DNA of 64,000 nucleotides, taken from Ailurus styani (lineage: Eukaryota > Chordata > Mammalia > Carnivora > Ailuridae). The stretch is from NCBI GenBank assembly GCA_002007465.1, contig LNAC01000065.1, positions 374,669 to 438,668 of the forward strand, read 5' to 3'. A program made the position numbers and the translations under genes. Below the pieces are notes generated by a model. It did not search any database. It saw nothing but the letters and a program-made list of their open reading frames with translations, and had not been told where the DNA came from. Every line of letters starts with the position of its first letter. Within the stretch, counting starts at the first letter, position 1. Below, one piece after another: positions 24,506 through 36,900 of the stretch.

Positions 24506-25149
24506 ACTAATTGACAGTAATACATAATAATAATAGGAGACTTTAATACCCACTTAATTTGATGGACAAATCATCCAAACAAAAAATCAACAAGGAAACA
24601 GTGGCTTTGAATGACACACTGGACCAGATGGATCTAACAGATATATTCAGAACATTCCATCCTAAAACATTAGAATATACATTCTTTTCAAGTGTGAATG
24701 GAACAATCTCCAGAATAGATCACATATTAGGCCATAAAACAAGCCTCAACAAATTCAAAAAGATCAAAGTCATATCAAGCATCTTTTCTGATCACAACTT
24801 TATGGTATGAGAAATCAACCACAAGAAAAAATATGGAAATGCCACAAATACACGGGGGTTAAATACCATGCTACTCAATAATGAATAGGTCAACCAAAAA
24901 ATCAAAAAAGAAATAAACATTACATGGAAACAAATAAAAAATGGAAACACAGTGGTCCAAAAACTTCAGCATGTGGCAAAAAGTGATTCTAAAAGGGAAG
25001 TTTATAGTAATACAGGCCTACCTCAAGAAGCAAGAAAAATCTCAAACAACCTTAAACCTAAAGGAGTTAGAAAAAGAACAACAAACAAAACCCAAAACTA
25101 GCAGAAGGAAGTAAATAATGATTAGAGCAGAAATAAATGATAAACCAAA

Positions 25150-25150
<1 letters not shown>

Positions 25151-25189
<39 letters not shown>
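25151..25189. repeat. (CA)n microsatellite
   Basis: An uninterrupted alternating ac tract of about 38 bases inside the ORF2 region of the L1. Confidence 0.95.
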
Positions 25190-25191
<2 letters not shown>

Positions 25192-28120
25192 ACAGATCAA
25201 TGAAACCAGGAGCTGTTTTTTTTAAAGATCAACAAAACTGATAAACCTCTAGCCAGATTCATTGAAAGGCAATAAGAGAAAGAACTCAAACAAAATCACA
25301 AATGCGAGAGAAATAACAACCAACACCACAGAAATACGAATTACAATAGATTATGAAAACTATGTGCCAACAAATTAGACAACTTAGAAGAAATGGATAA
25401 ATTCCTAGAAACATATAACATCCCAAAACTGAAGCAGGAAGAAACAGAAAATTCGAACATCCCAATTACCAGCAATGAAGCTGAATCAATAATCAAAAAC
25501 CTCCCAACAAACAAATGTCCAGGACCAGATACCTTCACAGGTGAATTCTATCAAATATTTAAATAATTAAAACCTATTCTGCTCAAATTATTCCAAAAAA
25601 TAGAAGAGGAAGGAAAAATTCCAAATTTGTTCTATGAGGACACCATAACCCTGATACCAAAACCAGGTAAAGATGTCACAAAGAAAGGGAACTACAGGCC
25701 AATATCTCTGATGAACACATATGCAAAAATCCTCAACAAAATACTAGCAAACCAAATCACTGAATCCAACAATACATTAAAGAAATCATTTACTACAATC
25801 AAGTGGCATTTCAGCTTGTTCAACATTCACAAATCAATTAATGTGATACATCACACCAACAAGAAGGAGGATAAAAACCAATCATCTCAATAGATGCAGA
25901 AAAAGCATTTGACAAAGTACAATATCCATTCATGATAAAAACCTTCAACAAAGTACATTCAGAGGGAACATATCTCAACGTAATATAAGAAACCCACAGG
26001 TAATATTATACTCAATGAGGAAAAATTGAGAGCTTTTTCCTTAAGAACAGGAACAAGACAAGAATATTCACTCTCACCATTTTTATTCAACACAGTACTG
26101 GGAATCCTAGCCACAGCAATTAGACTACAAAAAGAAATAAAAGGCATCTAAATAAGTAAGGAAGAAGTAAAACTTTCACTATTTGCAGATGACAAGATAC
26201 TATATCTACAAAACTGTACAGAGTCCACAAAGAAACTACTAGAAGTGATAAATGAATTCACCAAAGTCACAGGATATAAAATGAACATGAAGAAATCCAT
26301 TGCATTTCTATATACTAATAACAAAGCAGCAGAAAAAGAAATTAACAATAACATTTATAATTGCACCAAAACTAATGAGATACCTGTGAATAAACCTAAC
26401 CTGTGCTCAGAAAAATATAAAACATTAATGACAGAAATGAAGATGACACAAAGGGAAAGACATTCCATGCTCATGGACTGGAAGAACAAATATTATTAAA
26501 ATGTCTATACTACCCACAACAATCTACATACTTATTGCAATCTCCATCACAATACCAATATCATTTTTTCATAGAACTAGAACAATCCTAAAATTTATAT
26601 GGAACCACAATCGACCCCAAACAGCCAAAGCAATTTTGAAAAAGAAAAGCACAGCTGGAGGTATCATCATCCCAGGCTTCAAGCTATGCTACAAAGCTGT
26701 AGTAATCAAAACAGTATGGTACTGGCAGAAAAACAGACACATCCATCAAGGGAACAGAATAGAGAGCCCAGAAATAAGTCCATAATTACAAGGTCAATTA
26801 ATCTTTGATAAAGCAGGAAAGAATGTCCAATGGAAAAAAGACAGTCTCTTCAACAAATGGTGTTGGGAAAACTAGACAGCTACATGCAAAAGAACGAAAC
26901 TGGACTACTTTCTTAAACCATACACAAAAATAAACAAGGACTAAAAGCCTAAATGTGAGACCAGAAACCATAAAATCCTAGAAAAGAGCATAGGCAGACA
27001 TGTCTCAGACACTGGACATAGCAACATTTTTCTAGCTATGTCTCCTGTGAGACAAGGAAAGCAAAAACAAAAATAAACTATTAGGACTACACCAAAATGA
27101 AAAGCTTCTGCACAGTGAAGGAAACAATCAGCAAAGCTAAAAGGCAACGTACTGAATGGGAGAAGATATTTGCAAATGACATAGCCAACATAGTATCCAA
27201 AATATACAAAGAACTTAGATAATTCAGCACCCTAAAAAATAATCCAATTTAAAAATGGGCAAAAGACATGAACAGACATTTCTCCAAAGAAGTCATACAA
27301 ATGGCCGACACATGAAAAAAACCCTCAACATCATCAGGGAAATGCAAATCAAAACCACAATGAGATACCACTTCACACCTGTCAGAATGGTTAAAATTAA
27401 CACAAGAAGCAACAAGTGTTGGCAAGGATGTTGCACTATTTGTTTGAAGGCAAACAGATGCAGCTACTATGGAATATACTATGGAGGTTCCTCAAAAAAT
27501 TAAAAATAAACCTACCCTATGATCCAGTAATCACACTACTGGGTATTTATCCCCCCAAAATACAAAAATATTAATTCAAAGGGATCTATCTACCCCTATG
27601 TTTATAGCAGCATTATTTATAATATCAAAAATATGGAAGCAGCCCAAGTGTCCATTGACAGATAAATGAATAAAGAAGAGATCATGTATACACACACACA
27701 TGGGGAGAGAGAGGGAGAGAGAATATATATTCAGCCATATGTGTGTAGTCAGAGAATATTAAGCCATAAAAAAGAATGAAATTTTGCCATTTGCAACAAC
27801 ATGGATGGAGCTACAGGGGATAATGCTAAGTAAAATAAGTTAGAGAAAGACAAATGCCAAAAGATTTCAGTCTTATGTGGCATTGAGAAAACAAATGAGC
27901 AAAGAGAAAAAAAGATAAATCAAGAAACAGACTCTTAATTATAGAAAACAAGCTGAGTGCTGGGGTGAAACAGGTGATGGGTATTAAGGAATGAACTTGT
28001 GATGAGCACCAGGTGATGGGTGGAATTGATGGATCACTATATTGTACTCCTGAAACTAATATAACACCACAGGGTAACCATACTGGAATTAAATTTTTTT
28101 TAAAGAAGAACTGTGGGCTG

Positions 28121-28822
28121 ACTGGGGTGGAATGTCTAAATTTTCCTGAGGACAGAACATGTGCTCACTTTGCAACTATCAGTCCATCTTCAAGGCCACC
28201 CAGGTCTTTGCAATAGTACACCGGGAGGATTTGATCTGTACACAGGGAACATTTCAACCCAAGACAGATGGGTCTGAATATATTCTTCCCCTGACATAAA
28301 CTTCCCCTGGGGAAAGCTAAAGCAGACTAGCCTGAGGGTGTTTCTCTCCCATGGTGGAGGGGAAGTGTGAAGAAACAGCCTGAGAATGTGCTCCCTCAGG
28401 ATGATGACACAGTTTATGTGCACATCGTATGGTATCAAGGCTGTACATTTCCTGGGATAAAAAATATTTCGCTCAAAGTCTTCTGTTTTAAACAAAATCA
28501 TGCACCTTAAAACATCCTCCAAATCATAAATTTCAGGGCTTCCAGACTCCTGTTTTGACTAGTACACTAAAGAGAGAAGGAAAGAGGGGGAACAAGGGAG
28601 GAGGGAGGGAGGTAAAGGAAAGAAAACCAGCTCTTTTACCTTCTTTGGCTCTTTTACAGATTCAGCTGACTATAAGATGGTAGTTCTCACCCAGAAATGG
28701 TAAAAAAAAAAAATATTGTAAATTTTTGTCAATTCAGATGTAAAAAGATTAATTGTAGCTACAAACAAAGCACTGAGAGATGGAAAGACAAAAACAAAAT
28801 CAGCCACTCCCAAGAAACCCTC
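28121..28822. other. Spacer between L1 and SINE
   Basis: No gene is seen. A purine-rich tract (gaaagagggggaacaaggga) lies near 28580. No recognised repeat apart from short A-runs. Confidence 0.4.
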
Positions 28823-29063
28823 TAGATGGAGGGGCACCTGGGTGGTACAGTCAGTTAAGCATCTACCCTCTTGGTCTCAGATCAGGGTCATGAGATCAAA
28901 CCCTTTATTGGGCTTGGCACTCACCAGGGAGTCTGCTTGAGATTCTCTCTCTTTCCCTCTCCCTCTGCCCCTCCCCACCCACTTGCACACATGTATTCTC
29001 TCTAAATTAAATAAGTAAATGTATGCTCTAAAATAAATAAATCTTTTTTTAAAAGTAGATGGA
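28823..29063 (+). mobile_element. Older Can-SINE
   Basis: The body 28831-29055 starts 'ggggcacctgggtggtacag' and ends in an A/T-rich tail with aaataaataaatc. The 8-mer tagatgga flanks it (28823-28830 and 29056-29063). The box sequences are more diverged than in the other SINEs. Confidence 0.85.
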
Positions 29064-29130
29064 TTGTTATATTTCATATTGTTATACAAAAGTGATAATT
29101 TCTTCAAAATATTTTATAATAAACAGCAGT

Positions 29131-29177
29131 TTCTGTGTGTGTGTGTGTGTATGTGTGTGTGTGTGTATGTGTGTGTA
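29131..29177. repeat. (TG)n microsatellite with TATG interruptions
   Basis: A gtgtgtgtgtgtgtgtat pattern repeated through about 47 bases. Confidence 0.9.
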
Positions 29178-29334
29178 AGAGGAGAAGAGAAAGGGAAGAT
29201 TAGTTAACACTTGAAATATTCGGAACAGGAATCCCTGCTTCAGAAAGGGTTATTGAAACTCTTTAGATATCATTCTTAAAATCTACATGGGAAGTTTGTT
29301 TACCAGTTAAAAAGAGATCAGAAATATTTTTTTG

Positions 29335-29510
29335 GAACCCAAGAGTAAAATGGACAAAAAATATGAACAGAAAAGTCACAAAAGAGGAAACCCAAGAGGC
29401 TAAAATGCATATAAAGATACTCTCAAACCCATTAGCAATGATAAAAATGCAAATTTAAACCAAAATCAGACTCACAGACCCATCAGATTGGCAAAATTTA
29501 GAGAGCTGGA
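29335..29510 (+). repeat. Old L1 ORF2 3' remnant
   Basis: 'atgaacagaaaagtcacaaa', then 'gcaatgataaaaatgcaaat' and 'cccatcagattggcaaaatt' follow the order of the ORF2 C-terminal region of old mammalian L1. It is truncated at both ends. Confidence 0.55.
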
Positions 29511-29889
29511 TCATATCGACGGTTGGTGGAGCCCAGAAACAGTCATGCACCACAGGTGGGAACACAAGGACAGTGCTCTGGAGAATGAGCCAGCACTATT
29601 GCCCACTCCCCAGGAATTCCCCACCCACGATCCTCAGAGAGATTCTTGAAGATCCCCATGGGAAAGAGGGGTGTTGGGTGCAACACCCTTTGTGGCACCA
29701 GGGAGCTGAGGCTGTCTGAAGACATGAGGAAGCGAGGTAGGATGTGAGGCAGGGTCAGAAATGGCACACTGGATTCAGGTGCTGAGCAGCAGACAGCATG
29801 TGTGCTCCCCAGACCCTGTTTCCCTCCACTCTCAGCACAGAGGCACTCATTCCTCCAGCTCCTGGAGGTGCTGATCACTGATGCTCTTA

Positions 29890-30235
29890 TCTGTCCCTCT
29901 TAGAAAACTGTTCTGAACCAAAGCAGCCCCTCACCCCAGTCCACCAGCTCAGCACTTTCAAGGCAGCCTACATCCAATACCATGTCGATGGCTTGAGGTC
30001 AGTCCCCTTGCCTTAAATCAGGACAACTCTACCGGACTAGCCCAGCTCCAGAGCTCCCTACAAGATTGCTGATATCTGCACCCTAGATTAGGTCCTCCCT
30101 CTGACCAGTCCCGCCTCCCTCCTGCCTCCCTCCCTTCAAGGGCTTGACCCTGGAACACAGAGTATTCCCAATAAACTTTCTGCACGCTAATCTCTCAGAG
30201 TCTGTGCCCTGGGAAACCCAACCTAAGACACATAG
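29890..30235 (+). repeat. LTR-like remnant with AATAAA
   Basis: The stretch ends 'tccctggaacacag'-like sequence, 'tcccaataaactttctgcac' and 'gggaaacccaacctaagaca'. A poly(A) hexamer about 60 bp before a ...CA terminus fits an ancient mammalian retroviral-type LTR. I cannot name the family. No internal viral genes are present. Confidence 0.4.
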
Positions 30236-30518
30236 CAACATAAGGAGCTAATGTAAGAATAGTGAAGAGGAAGAGAAAATACTGAGTAACAGAGTAAGAT
30301 CTTTAACCCAACTGGATAAATAGAACAACAGATGCACACAAAACTATACATGCTTTCAAGAACACACACAAATAACACACATTTACACATTAGACAGCTT
30401 AGGTGTGTGAGGAAGGAACAGGAGTGGGAATGGGGCCTTGAACAGAGACCAATGAAGACAGCAGGACATGAGCTCTCAAGTTCAACAGGTCAAACATTTT
30501 GTGCCTGCAGTTCACATT

Positions 30519-31871
30519 AATACTAAGAATATCCAATGGAAAAAATACAGTCTCTTCAATAAATGGTGCTGGGAAAATTGGAGAGCCACATGCAGAAAAA
30601 TGAAACTGGACCATTCTCTTATACCACACACAAAGATAAACTCCAAATGGAAACCTCAATGTGAGACAGGAATCCATCAAAATCCTAGAAGAGAACATAG
30701 GCAGTAACCTCTTCAACATTGGCCACAGCAACTTCTTTCAAGACACATCCCACATGTCCGAAGACACAAACAAGAGCGAAAATGAACTTTTGGGACTTCA
30801 TCAAGGTAAAAAGCTTCTGCACAGCAAACAAAACAGTCAACAAAACTAAGAGGCAACCCATGGAATGGGAAAAGATATTTGCACATGGTATTACAGATAA
30901 AGGGATGCTATCCAAGATCTATAAAGAACTTCTCAAATTCGACACCCAAAAAACAAATAGTCCAGTTAAGAAATGTGCAGAAGACATAAACAGACACACC
31001 TCCAAAGAAGACATAGAAATGGCCAACAGACACATAAAAAAAATGCTCAACATCACCAGCCATCAGGGAAATACAAATCAAAACCACAGTGAGTTACCAC
31101 CTTACACCAGTTAGGATGGCAAAAATTAACAGCAACCAACAAATGTTGGTGAGGATGTGGAGAAAGGGGAACCCTCTTACACTGTTGATGGAAATGTAAG
31201 CTGGTACAGCCACTCTGGAAAACAGTACGGAGGTTCCTCAAGATGTTAAAAATAGAGCTACCCTATGACCCAGCAATTGCACTACTAGGTATTTAATCCA
31301 AAGATACAGATGTAGTGAAAAGAAGGGGCACCTGCACCCCAATGTTCATAGCAACAATGTCCACAATAGCCAAACTGTGGAAGTAGCTGAGATGTCCTTC
31401 AACAGACGAATGGATAAAGAAGATGTGGTCCATACACACAATGGAATATTAGTCAGCCATCAGAAACGAATCCCCACCATTTGCATCGACTGGAGGGGAT
31501 CATGCAAAGTGAAATAAGTCAAACAGAGAAAGACAATTATATGCTTTCACTCATATGTGGAACATAAAGAATAGCACGGAGGACCATAGGGGAAGGGAAG
31601 GAAAACTGAAGGGGGAGAAATCAGAGAGGAAGACAAACCATGAATCAGAGAGGAAGACAAACTATGAGACACTATGGACTCCAGGAAACAATCTGAGGGT
31701 TTCAGAGGGGAGGGGCATGGGAGATGGGGTAGCCCAGTGATGGGTATTAAGGAGGGCAAGTGTTGTGATGAGCACTGGGTGTTATATGCAACTAACGAAT
31801 CATTGAACACTCCATCGAAAACTAATGATGTATTATACAGTGGCTAACTGAACATAATAAAAAAAATACTA
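30519..31871 (+). mobile_element. 5'-truncated LINE-1 (3' ORF2 and 3' UTR)
   Basis: From 30526 ('agaatatccaatggaaaaaa') it matches the ORF2 C-terminal part, including an open fragment at 30719-31114. The 3' UTR contains 'gggtattaaggagggcaagt' and 'gatgagcactgggtgttata', ending in 'aacataataaaaaaaa' at 31864. A short aatacta repeat at 30519-30525 and 31865-31871 may be the target duplication. Its 3' UTR differs from that of the two long L1s, so it is a different and probably younger subfamily. Confidence 0.85.
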
Positions 31872-33945
31872 CCACTACTAACAGTAAACTAATGTGAATT
31901 GATGAAATGAGGGGTGGTTCAGGATATGTGGCTGCCTACAGTAACAGTTTGGGTCTCCATGGCCCCTGCGTTAACAGGTAAGAAAGCAAGCACAGCAGCC
32001 TGCTTCCTTCAGAACAGCACTGAGGTCTAGAGCCTCACTGGCTCTTGTGAGCGCCCACTCTACAGAGCACTCCATCCAGTCATTCTAATCTACAGCTGCC
32101 TGGTTCTGCCAGAGTATCTTGAGTACCTTTGGGTCTGCCCTGGAGTGAATCTCCCCTGCAAGGCGCTCACGGCAGTTATTAAGGATAGAGAAGGGGGACT
32201 TCCTTATTTGCAAGCGCAGTTCATGTGACCATTGTCTAACTTCTTATACATTCACTAGAATTGAATTTAGAAATTGTTTTTGTTGTGATATTTCTGCAGC
32301 AAAGTGGTAGAGGAGTGAAATATAGCCCCACAAAACCATAACTGCCAGATACAATCAGTGTTTGTCAAAAAAAAAAAAAGGGGGTAATTGTCAAACAACC
32401 TAATCAGCTGTGAAGCAAAGACCTGCTACTTGTTTCCCAAACCTCTTTCTCTTCCCGAAAAGCAGTTCCCAGCACCCTCTCCTCTCCACAGGGCCACAGT
32501 TAGTGTGGTCCTGTGATGAAGTTCTAGCCAATGGCATGTACACAGAAGTGTCACCAGCCCCTCCAAGCCTGGCTCTTATAGACCTGCTGTGAACAGTACT
32601 CTGGGCTCTTCTTCTTCTGCCATCAGACCATCAGACAGAGATGAACGTGCATCCTTGGAAGCCAAAGTGGACAATGGCAGAACCAGGAGATGGGGCACTG
32701 GAGGGAGAGCTGTCCACTGCTCCAGAACACTTGTTTTGGATTTTACATGAGCAAATTCAAAAGGAATTAAAGCACAGAACAAAGCCAGGAAAGTTAACAT
32801 TTCATTATCTATTAATCATTCCATACACTTGGGTTTGTGTGTTAAGGCTTCTAGCATTTCCTTAATTAGGACTGTTTACATCTTCCTTCTTACATGAATT
32901 AACCAAAAGAGTCCTCATTTTATTTTAAAAATAACCAAAGGTCCTTTTACTTAAAAAGAGAAAAAGGATAAATACCCAGGTGTCAAATACAGAAAGCTGG
33001 AAGAGCAGGAAGAGCAGAGCTGAGAAGGGCTCTAAGATCGCTCTTTTTATGGCGGTGGGGGGGCGGGGGGAGACGACACATAACAGTGGCTAATTATAAA
33101 TAAAATGGAAAAGGTTACTCATGCACTGGTCAAATAAATATGTACATAATGTACATATAAAGCTTTAAATTATGGAAGTAACTTTGTTTTAATTCTGGTA
33201 AGTTCAACAGCCCCTGCTAACTGCCTATTCTGTCTCCATTCCCACATTCTCACTTATTAACAGAGCAATTCAAATTATCCAGTCTCCCAGCCCTGGCCGC
33301 TTAGCATGACCACTTCATTCGGTTCTGGCCAATAAGACGGGGGGGGGGGGGGGGGGGGGGGGGGAAGAGCCTGAAGAAGATATTCTTGCCTGGATTATAA
33401 ATAAGTAGCCTTTGCCTTTTCTCTTCTTCCCGACTGCTGCCAGAATGTTGCTGAGAGGCTCTAAAGGCCAGCATCCACCTTGTATCCACAGAACACCCCA
33501 TGCCAGGCAGAGGTGGGCACACACAGTGTGACAGAATGGAGCCATGGGAAGAAGCCTGGGCTCCTAGCAGCTTTGCAGAGCTATGGCAACAGCCTAGATC
33601 CCTGTCCCCTTTCCCACCCCAACTTTTTGTTATCTATTCAGTCAACTTGGTTGTTTCTCTCTTACTAGCAAATGGATTCCTGATAATGTATATTAATCTT
33701 TCTGCTCATTTTCAAATACAAGGACTTCTATTTTAAAAAGCTGTGAACTTAATGCTCTATAATTTACATAAATGTTCCGTAATTTATAGGTTTTTTTGTA
33801 ATTTATAGTTTTAAGATGATATTCAGAGATTATAATTCTCACAGAGCAAGAGACTGTTAAATTGGAGCTTCTAAACATGCATTATAAAATATAGGTAATT
33901 GAAAGTCTAAAACCCCATTTGTAAAAGTATATTTTAAAAATATAT
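31872..33945. other. Spacer with old repeat remnants and poly-G run
   Basis: No gene is recognised. Segments at about 32400-32830 and 33280-33680 look like worn copies of old mammalian LTR or DNA repeats, with 'ggttctggccaataagacgg' and 'acttgtttcccaaacctctt'. I cannot name them. A (A)13 run lies at about 32368-32380 and a 26-G run at 33339-33364. Confidence 0.4.
33339..33364. repeat. Poly-G homopolymer, 26 nt
   Basis: An uninterrupted run of 26 G. This is very rare in mammalian DNA, prone to G-quadruplex formation and to length error in sequencing. Confidence 0.9.
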
Positions 33946-33986
33946 GGGGGACTCTGACTGGGAGGCTGGGTGGCTCAGAGTCCCCC
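33946..33986. repeat. 12-bp perfect inverted repeat at the L1 5' boundary
   Basis: GGGGGACTCTGA (33946-33957) and TCAGAGTCCCCC (33975-33986) are perfect reverse complements separated by 17 bases. The loop contains ggctgggtggc, which resembles the Can-SINE head. Confidence 0.9.
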
Positions 33987-36900
33987 ACCTTTAAAGAGAC
34001 AACACCACAAACAGCACCAAGGAAATGGAGCATAGAAGCAGCAATCTGAAAAATAGCTGGGGCATACCGAAGGGAAAAAGTTGTTTACTAATCTCAGAGC
34101 ATGTCCTGGAAGGAGATAGATCACTGGCAAACTCCTCTGAGAACAAAGGAACTATTGGGTACAATCCCCTCCCCACCCCTACCCCCACCACAGTATAAAC
34201 ACACAGCCACCTGCAAGAATCACCACAGCACCAACACTCACTACCTAACTTCCCGCTACACCCCACCCCCATTTCGGTGGATCAACCCCCTCTAACCTGG
34301 CCTGCCTTAGCCCTGGTACTTCAGGTCCTCTCCCCCAGAAGACCAGTGCAAACCTTTCTAACGTGATATATCCCAGAACCATGCCCTCCAACACACTCTT
34401 AACTGGAACCCATCCAAAGTGGTGGTTCACAAGGCTGGCAGTACACAAGCAGCCCCGACAGGAGCCAGCACTACTCCAGAGTGACTCCTGCCCCAGGGAA
34501 AGAGATAACCACACACACCAGTCTGACTACAGCCCCAGCAATAGACTGGGGGGCAGAAAGTTGCTCTGACTACAGCCCTGCCCACCAAACAAACTTTCTC
34601 AGGGGATAACACCAGAAAAGTCCCTTGCAGTTTGGTACTACTGCATCTCTGGAAAATGCTTGGTCTGACTTAAGTCCAAAGCCTACTAAACCACGGGGAC
34701 CAGAATGGCCTACTAAACCACAGGGCCTACTAAACCACAGTGACCAAGACTGCCCACAATAGACAAAGAGAGCCACTTCAGATAACTGGACTAAAGGGAA
34801 AAAATGGCTCAGCCACAGTAACAGGGCACATGCAACATGTATAGGTGACACCCCCTGAAGCACCAGGTCTTGGTAAACAAGGAACACTGCACTGCAGGGC
34901 ACCACAGGGCACTACCCTATAGAAGCTCTTCTTCATAAGACCACTACATTCAAGAGCAGAAGACATAGCTGACTTTCCGAACACACAGAAACAGACACGG
35001 AGATTTAGACAAAATGAGAAGACAGAGGATATGTCCCAAATGAAAGAACAGGACAAAAACCATGGCAAGAGACCTAAGTGAAACAGAGGTAAGTAATGTA
35101 CCTGATAGAGAAATTAAAGCAATGATCATAAAGATGCTCATGGGACATGAGAAGAGAGTGGAGGGCATCAGTGAGACCCTTAGTAAAGAGATTAAAAAAA
35201 AAAAAGAACCAATCAGAGATGAATATAATAAATGAAACTAAAAATAACCTGAATGGAAAAAATAGATTAGAGGAAGCAGAAGAACAAATCAGTGACCTCT
35301 ATAACTGATTAATAGAAAGTATTCAAGCTAAGCAGATGAAAGGAAAAAAATATACAAAATGATAAAAGACTCAGGAAACTCTGTGACTACATCAAGCATA
35401 ACATTGCGTCATAAGGATCCCAAAAAAAGAAGAGAGAGAAAAGGGAGCAGAAAATGTACATGGAAATTATAACTGAAAATTTCCCAAACCTGGGAAAGGA
35501 AACAAATCCAGATCCAGGAGGCAGAGACCCCAATAAAATCAATTCAAGTAGCTACACCCCAAAACACAGTAATTAAAATGGCAAAAAGTAGTGATAAAGA
35601 GAGAATTTTAAAAATACCGAGAGACAAGAAAACAGTTACAGGCTATCAGCTGATTTTTCAGCAGAAACTTTATAGGCCAGAGGAAAGTGGCATGCTGTAT
35701 TCAAAGTGCTGAAAGGAAAAAATCTGCAGCCAAGAATACTCCATCTAGCAAAGCTATCATTAAGAATAGAGGAAAAGATAGAGTTTCCCAGACAAACAAA
35801 AGTTAAAGAAATTTGTGACAACTAAACCAACCCTACAAGAAATGTTAAAAGGGAACTACTGAGTGGAATGGAAAGACCATAATTGGAAGTAAGAAATGCA
35901 GGAAGCCCAAAAGGAGCAAAAATATGTATATCTGTAAAAAAAAAAAAATCAGTCAAGGGACTCACAAAATAAATGGATATAAAGTATGACACCATGTACC
36001 TAAAAATGTGGGAGGGAGAGGAATAAATAATGGGTTCAAACTTAAGTGACCAACAACTTAATATAGACTGCTAGATGCAGAAGATGCTATCTACAAACCT
36101 AATGGTAACCACAAATCAGAAACCAGTAATAGATATGCAAAACATAAAGAGAAAGGAATCCAAGTAGATCACTGTAGAAAGCCAAAAAACCATGTGCAAA
36201 GAGAGCAAGAGAAGGAACAAGGAGAAGTACAAAAACAATGATAAAGCAAGTAACAAAATGGCAATAAGTACATACCTATCAATAATTACTTTAAATATAA
36301 ATGGCCTAAATGCTCCAGTGAAAAGACAGTGACAGAATGGACAAAACAACAACAACAACAAAAAATCCCTTTCTATATCTGCCTACAAGAGATTCATTTT
36401 AGACCTAAAACACACACAGATTGCAAATGAATAAGCACTAATCATGCAGAGAGAGGTGAAAAACAAGCCAGGTAGCAATACTTACACCTGATAAAATAGG
36501 CTTTAAACCAAAGATTGTTAATAATAATAGTAATAATAATAATAAAACAAAGTGTAACAAGAGACAAAGGGCATGCAATAATTATAAAGGGAATAATCCA
36601 ACAAGATGTAACAACTGGACTCAACATGGGAACACCCAAATACACAAAGCAGCTAGTAACAAACGTAAAGGAAGTAATCAATAGTAGTACAATAGCAGTA
36701 GGGAACTATAGTACCTCACTTACATTGATGGATACATTATCCAAACAGAAAATCCAAACAGTGGCTTTGAATGACACATTGGACTAGATGGATTTAACAG
36801 ATATATTCAGAATATTCCTTCCTAAAACAGAAGCATACACATTCTTTCAAGTGCACATGGAACTTTCTCCAGAATAGATCACATATTAGGCCACAAAACA

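Larger units (their letters stand above)
21350..28106 (+). mobile_element. Near full-length, degenerate carnivore LINE-1
   Basis: The element begins with an L1 5' UTR-like 'ggagcttaggaagatggcag'. It continues through ORF1-region sequence (about 22500-23330) and ORF2. The endonuclease fragment (24559-24810) retains the S-R-I-D-H and S-D-H motifs. The RT fragment (25627-25893) retains N-Y-R-P-I-S-L, and an FADD-type catalytic motif lies near 26179-26205. The 3' end reads 'gaattaaattttttttaaa'. Numerous stops and frameshifts break both ORFs, so it is inactive. It is flanked by imperfect 14-bp direct repeats (21336-21349 and 28107-28120, 12/14 match), consistent with target-primed insertion. Two SINEs (23479-23663 and 24302-24490), a (CA)n and a (TAA)n tract lie inside it. 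Confidence 0.9.

Noticed and set aside
21350..28106. Active L1
   Set aside because: Both ORFs are broken by many stops and frameshifts and by two SINEs, and the flanking duplication is already diverged.
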